Assembly: GCA_029721435.1 (NCBI GenBank)
Contig: CM056581.1
Location: forward strand, 68,124,712-68,188,711
Direction of reading: 5' to 3'
From: Gymnothorax reevesii
Lineage: Eukaryota; Chordata; Actinopteri; Anguilliformes; Muraenidae
DNA length: 64,000 bases
Shown here: positions 57,601 through 64,000 of the stretch, in pieces
Layout: each line of letters opens with the position of its first letter
How positions within the stretch are numbered: the stretch's first letter is position 1
Notes under the pieces: model-generated
The model's database searches: none
Told to the model about the DNA's origin: nothing
What the model saw: only the letters and a program-made list of their open reading frames with translations
Made by a program: the position numbers and the translations under genes

Positions 57601-60600
57601 GCCTACGAGCCCATACCATTTTCCCGACACCACGCCTATGATCCGTTACCATCTTCTCTTCACCAGGCCGACTATTCGTTATCATCGCTTCTACACCAGC
57701 CAACAAGCCATTACCATCTCCCATACACCAGGCCAATTTCCCGTTACCATCTCCTCCACACCAGGGCTACAAGCCGTTACCATCTCCCCTAAACCACGCC
57801 TAAGAGCCGTTACAATCTCCAATACACCAGGCATACGAGCCGTTACCATCTCCCCAACGCCAGGCCAATGAGCCGTTACAATCTCCCCAACACCAGGCCT
57901 AAGAGCCGTTACCATCTCACCCACGCCTGGCCAACGAGACGTTACCATCTCCCCTACACCAGTCCTACAAGCTGTTACCATCTTCCCTTCACCAGGCCAA
58001 CAAGCTGTTACAATCTCACCTTCACGAGGCCAACGAGCTGTTACCATCTCTCCTTCACCAGGCCTACGAGCTGTTACCATCTCCCCTTCACAAGGCCAAC
58101 GAGCTGATACCGTCTCCCCTACACCTGGCCTACTAGCCGTTACCATCTCCCCAACACTAGGCTTAGGAGCCGTAACCATCACCCCTATGCCAGGCCAACG
58201 AGCCGCTACCATCTCTCCACCGCCAGGCTAACAAGCTGTTACCATATCCCCTACAACAGGGCGACAAGCCGTTACCATCTCCCCAACACCGGGTCTACGA
58301 GCCAGTACCATCTCCCCTACACCATGCCAATGAGCCATTACAATCTCTCCTACAGCAGGCAAATGAGCCGTTACAATCTCCAGTACACCAGGCTAACGAA
58401 CCGTTACCATCTCCCCTTCACCAGGCCAAAGAGCCGTTACCATCTCCCCTACTATAGGCCAAGGAGCCATTACCATCTCCCCTACACCAGGTTTTACGAG
58501 CCGTTACCATCTCCCCAACACCAGGCCGATAAGCCGTTACCATCTTCTCTTCAGCAGGCCGACGAGCAGTTACCATGTCCCATACACCAGGGCTACGAGC
58601 CATAACAATCTCCCCTACACCAATCATACGAGCCGTTACCATCTCCCATACACCAGGCCTATCAGCCGTTACCATCGCCCCTACTATAGGCGAAGGAGCC
58701 ATTACCATCTCCCCTACACCAGGTTTTACGAGCCGTTACCATCTCCCCAACACCAGGCCGATAAGCCGTTACCATCTTCTCTTCACCAGGCCGACGAGCA
58801 ATTACGATGTCCCATACACCAGGGCTACGAGCCATAACCATCTCCCTTACACCAATCATACGAGCCGTTACCATCTCCCATACACCAGGCCTATCAGCCG
58901 TTACCATCGCCCCTACACCAGGTATACGAGCCATTACCATCTCCCCTACGCCAAGCCACAAGCTGTACCATCTCCCATTCAACAGGCCAACGAGCTGTTA
59001 CCATGTCCCCTACACCTGGCCTACGAACTGTTACAAACTCCCCTATACCAGGCATAGGAGCAGTTTCCATCTCCGCTACACCAGGCCAACGAGCCGTTAC
59101 CATCTCTGCTACGCCAGGCCACAAGCCGTTACCATCTCCCCTTCACCAGGCCAACGAGCTATTACCATGTCCCCTACACCTGGCCTACAAACTGTTACAA
59201 ACTCCCCTTTACCAGGCATAGGAGCAGTTACCATCTCCGCTACGCCAGGCCAACGAGCCAATACCATCTCCGCTACGCCAGGCCAACGAGCTGTTACCAT
59301 CTCCGCTACGCCAGGCCAACGAGCCGTTACAATCTCCCCTTCACCAGGCTAACGAGCCGTTACAATCTCCCCTACACCAAGCCAACAAGCTGTAACCATC
59401 CCCCTTACACTGGGCCATAGAGTCGTTACCATCTCCCCTACAACAGGCCAACGAGCCGTTACCATCTCCCCAACACCAGGCCAATGAACCATTACCATCT
59501 CCTCTACACCAGGCATATGAACCGTAACCATCTCCCATACACTGGGCATATGGGCCTTTACCATCTCCCCAACACCAGGCCTACGACCTGTTACCATCTC
59601 CCCAAGCCAGGCCAACGAGCCGTAACCAACTCTTCTACACCAGGCCTACGAGCCATTAACATCTCCCTACACCAGGCCTACGATAACATACCATTTTCCC
59701 GACACCACGCCTATGATCCGTTACCATCTTCTCTTCACCAGGCCGACTATCCTTTATCATCGCTTCTACACCAGCCAACAAGCCATTACCATCTCCCATA
59801 CACCAGGCCAATTTCCCGTTACCATCTCCTCCACACCAGGGCTACAAGCCGTTACCATCTCCCCTAAACCACGCCAAAGAGCCGTTACAATCTCCAATAC
59901 ACCAGGCATACGAGCCGTTACCATCTCACCCACGCCTGGCCAACGAGACGTTACCATCTCCCCTACACCAGTCCTACAAGCTGTTACCATCTTCCCTTCA
60001 CCAGGCCAACAAGCTGTTACAATCTCACCTTCACGAGGCCAACGAGCTGTTACCATCTCTCCTTCACCAGGCCTACGAGCTGTTACCATCTCCCCTTCAC
60101 AAGGCCAACGAGCTGATACCGTCTCCCCTACACCTGGCCTACTAGCCGTTACCATCTCCCCAACACTAGGCTTAGGAGCCGTAACCATCCCCCCTATGCC
60201 AGGCCAACGAGCCGCTACCATCTCTCCACCGCCAGGCTAACAAGCTGTTACCATATCCCCTACAACAGGGCGACAAGCCGTTACCATCTCCCCAACACCG
60301 GGTCTACGAGCCAGTACCATCTCCCCTACACCATGCCAATGAGCCATTACAATCTCTCCTACAGCAGGCAAATGAGCCGTTACAATCTCCAGTACACCAG
60401 GCCAACGAACCGTTACCATCTCCCCTTCACCAGGCCAAAGAGCCGTTACCATCTCCCCTACTATAGGCCAAGGAGCCATTACCATCTCCCCTACACCAGG
60501 TTTTACGAGCCGTTACCATCTCCCCAACACCAGGCCGATAAGCCGTTACCATCTTCTCTTCAGCAGGCCGACGAGCAGTTACGATGTCCCATACACCAGG

Positions 60601-63600
60601 GCTACGAGCCATAACAATCTCCCCTACACCAATCATACGAGCCATTACCATCTCCCATACACCAGGCCTATCAGCCGTTACCATCGCCCCTACTATAGGC
60701 GAAGGAGCCATTACCATCTCCCCTACACCAGGTTTTACGAGCCGTTACCATCTCCCCAACACCAGGCCGATAAGCCGTTACCATCTTCTCTTCACCAGGC
60801 CGACGAGCAGTTACGATGTCCCATACACCAGGGCTACGAGCCATAACCATCTCCCTTACACCAATCATACGAGCCGTTACCATCTCCCATACACCAGGCC
60901 TATCAGCCGTTACCATCGCCCCTACACCAGGTATACGAGCCATTACCATCTCCCCTACGCCAAGCCACAAGCTGTACCATCTCCCATTCAACAGGCCAAC
61001 GAGCTGTTACCATGTCCCCTACACCTGGCCTACGAACTGTTACAAACTCCCCTATACCAGGCATAGGAGCAGTTTCCATCTCCGCTACACCAGGCCAACG
61101 AGCCGTTACCATCTCTGCTACGCCAGGCCACAAGCCGTTACCATCTCCCCTTTACCAGGCCAACGAGCTATTACCATGTCCCCTACACCTGGCCTACAAA
61201 CTGTTACAAACTCCCCTATACCAGGCATAGGAGCAGTTACCATCTCCGCTACGCCAGGCCAACGAGCCGATACCATCTCCGCTACGCCAGGCCAACGAGC
61301 TGTTACCATCTCCGCTACGCCAGGCCAACGAGCCGTTACAATCTCCCCTTCACCAGGCTAACGAGCCGTTACAATCTCCCCTACACCAGGCCAACAAGCT
61401 GTAACCATCCCCCTTACACTGGGCCATAGAGCCGTTACCATCTCCCCTACACCAGGCCAACGAGCCGTTACCATCTCTGCTACGCCAGGCCACAAGCCGT
61501 TACCATCTCCCCTTCACCAGGCCAACGAGCTATTACCATGTCCCCTACACCTGGCCTACAAACTGTTACAAACTCCCCTATACCAGGCATAGGAGCAGTT
61601 ACCATCTCCGCTACGCCAGGCCAACGAGCCGATACCATCTCCGCTACGCCAGGCCAACGAGCTGTTACCATCTCCGCTACGCCAGGCCAACGAGCCGTTA
61701 CAATCTCCCCTTCACCAGGCTAACAAGCCGTTACAATCTCCCCTACACCAGGCCAACAAGCTGTAACCATCCCCCTTACACTGGGCCATAGAGCCGTTAC
61801 CATCTCCCCTACACCAGGCCAACGAGCCGTTACCATCTCCCCAACACCAGGCCAATGAACCATTACCATCTCCTCTACACCAGGCATATGAACCGTAACC
61901 ATCTCCCATACACTGGGCATATGGGCCTTTACCATCTCCCCAACACCAGGCCTACGACCTGTTACCATCTCCCCAAGCCAGGCCAACGAGCCGTAACCAA
62001 CTCTTCTACACCAGGCCTACGAGCCATTACCATCTCCCTACACCAGACCTACGAGCCCATACCATTTTCCCGACACCACGCCTATGATCCGTTACCATCT
62101 TCTCTTCACCAGGCCGACTATCCGTTATCATCGCTTCTACACCAGCCAACAAGCCATTACCATCTCCCATACACCAGGCCAATTTCCCGTTACCATCTCC
62201 TCCACACCAGGGCTACAAGCCGTTACCATCTCCCCTAAACCACGCCTAAGAGCCGTTACAATCTCCAATACACCAGGCATACGAGCCGTTACCATCTCCC
62301 CAACGCCAGGCCAATGAGCCGTTACAATCTCCCCAACACCAGGCCTAAGAGCCATTACCATCTCACCCACGCCTGGCCAACGAGACGTTACCATCTCCCC
62401 TACACCAGTCCTACAAGCTGTTACCATCTTCCCTTCACCAGGCCAAAGAGCTGTTACAATCTCACCTTCACGAGGCCAACGAGCTGTTACCATCTCTCCT
62501 TCACCAGGCCTACGAGCTGTTACCATCTCCCCTTCACAAGGCCAACGAGCTGATACCGTCTCCCCTACACCTGGCCTACTAGCCGTTACCATCTCCCCAA
62601 CACTAGGCTTAGGAGCCGTAACCATCCCCCCTATGCCAGGCCAACGAGCCGCTACCATCTCTCCACCGCCAGGCTAACAAGCTGTTACCATATCCCCTAC
62701 AACAGGGCGACAAGCCGTTACCATCTCCCCAACACCGGGTCTACGAGCCAGTACCATCTCCCCTACACCATGCCAATGAGCCATTACAATCTCTCCTACA
62801 GCAGGCAAATGAGCCGTTACAATCTCCAGTACACCAGGCTAACGAACCGTTACCATCTCCCCTTCACCAGGCCAAAGAGCCGTTACCATCTCCCCTACTA
62901 TAGGCCAAGGAGCCATTACCATCTCCCCTACACCAGGTTTTACGAGCCGTTACCATCTCCCCAACACCAGGCCGATAAGCCGTTACCATCTTCTCTTCAG
63001 CAGGCCGACGAGCAGTTACGATGTCCCATACACCAGGGCTACGAGCCATAACAATCTCCCCTACACCAATCATACGAGCTGTTACCATCTCCCATACACC
63101 AGGCCTATCAGCCGTTACCATCGCCCCTACTATAGGCGAAGGAGCCATTACCATCTCCCCTACACCAGGTTTTACGAGCCGTTACCATCTCCCCAACACC
63201 AGGCCGATAAGCCGTTACCATCTTCTCTTCACCAGGCCGACGAGCAGTTACGATGTCCCATACACCAGGGCTACGAGCCATAACCATCTCCCTTACACCA
63301 ATCATACGTGCCGTTACCATCTCCCATACACCAGGCCTATCAGCCGTTACCATCGCCCCTACACCAGGTATACGAGCCATTACCATCTCCCCTACGCCAA
63401 GCCACAAGCTGTACCATCTCCCATTCAACAGGCCAACGAGCTGTTACCATGTCCCCTACACCTGGCCTACGAACTGTTACAAACTCCCCTATACCAGGCA
63501 TAGGAGCAGTTTCCATCTCCGCTACACCAGGCCAACGAGCCGTTACCATCTCTGCTACGCCAGGCCACAAGCCGTTACCATCTCCCCTTCACCAGGCCAA

Positions 63601-64000
63601 CGAGCTATGACCATGTCCCCTACACCTGGCCTACAAACTGTTACAAACTCCCCTTTACCAGGCATAGGAGCAGTTACCATCTCCGCTACGCCAGGCCAAC
63701 GAGCCAATACCATCTCCGCTACGCCAGGCCAACGAGCTGTTACCATCTCCGCTACGCCAGGCCAACGAGCCGTTACAATCTCCCCTTCACCAGGCTAACG
63801 AGCCGTTACAATCTCCCCTACACCAGGCCAACAAGCTGTAACCATCCCCCTTACACTGGGCCATAGAGCCGTTACCATCTCCCCTACACCAGGCCAACGA
63901 GACGTTACCATCTCCCCAACACCAGGCCAATGAACCATTACCATCTCCTCTACACCAGGCATATGAACCGTAACCATCTCCCATACACTGGGCATATGGG
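54640..64000. repeat. Higher-order repeat array, four units of 33-bp monomers
   Basis: A marker monomer pair (ATGATCCGTTACCATCTTCT then CTCTTCACCAGGCCGACTAT) occurs at 54,640, 57,638, 59,713 and 62,084, giving units of 2,998, 2,075, 2,371 bp and a partial 1,917 bp. The 2,075-bp unit is the basic form. Unit 1 has an extra 989-bp internal tandem copy (55,743 and 56,732 start equivalent segments). Unit 3 lacks 66 bp (two monomers, near 59,920) and has an extra 362 bp near 61,360-61,723. Unit 4 runs off the window. Copies are close to identical apart from these length changes. An irregular monomer with CCAGGTTTTACGAGCC marks each unit twice or more. Open frames of 160-180 codons repeat with the units and are not considered genes. 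Confidence 0.92.

Overview
The window looks like repeat-dominated, probably heterochromatic DNA from a vertebrate, most likely a ray-finned fish. The basis is the mobile elements present: a Gmr1-type Ty3/gypsy retrotransposon, a Tc1-like transposon with long IR/DR termini, a BED-finger hAT fragment and non-LTR retrotransposon fragments. No bacterial or phage genes, rRNA, tRNA or CRISPR array were seen, and no host protein-coding gene could be supported. Nearly all the long open frames are by-products of tandem repeats whose period is a multiple of three.

Layout. 1-9,526: an AT-rich ~169-bp tandem satellite, interrupted by 1.96 kb of unrelated sequence at 1,944-3,906. From 9,526 to the end the backbone is a C-rich 33-bp minisatellite (consensus about GAGCCGTTACCATCTCCCCT followed by ACACCAGGCCTAC). 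This backbone is broken by: two copies of a ~1.16-kb solo LTR-like element with the same 5-bp target duplication (15,999-17,160 and 20,726-21,885), carried in a segmental duplication; a 4.6-kb island of nested transposons (30,636-35,243); a near-intact 6.29-kb LTR retrotransposon (36,756-43,045); and three copies of one LINE 3' fragment (45,529, 48,420 and 49,927) that were amplified together with the minisatellite. The last 9.4 kb (54,640-64,000) is organised in higher-order repeats of about 2.0-3.0 kb.

The only near-complete coding element is the LTR retrotransposon. Its LTRs are 913 bp each and differ at 3 positions. It has a tRNA-Leu-like primer site, one long Gag-Pol frame with the unusual domain order capsid(SCAN-like)-CCHC-protease-integrase-RT-RNase H, a polypurine tract and a 5-bp target duplication. 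A single-base frame break separates RT from RNase H. A paralogous unoccupied copy of its insertion site is present 1.6 kb downstream of the element, so the insertion post-dates the local duplication of the minisatellite.

Overall, the window records tandem-repeat amplification (169-bp satellite, 33-bp minisatellite, kilobase-scale higher-order repeats) with transposons landing in the arrays, some being copied along with them. A satellite-rich chromosomal domain such as pericentromeric, subtelomeric or sex-linked heterochromatin is an inference; the sequence alone does not say which.
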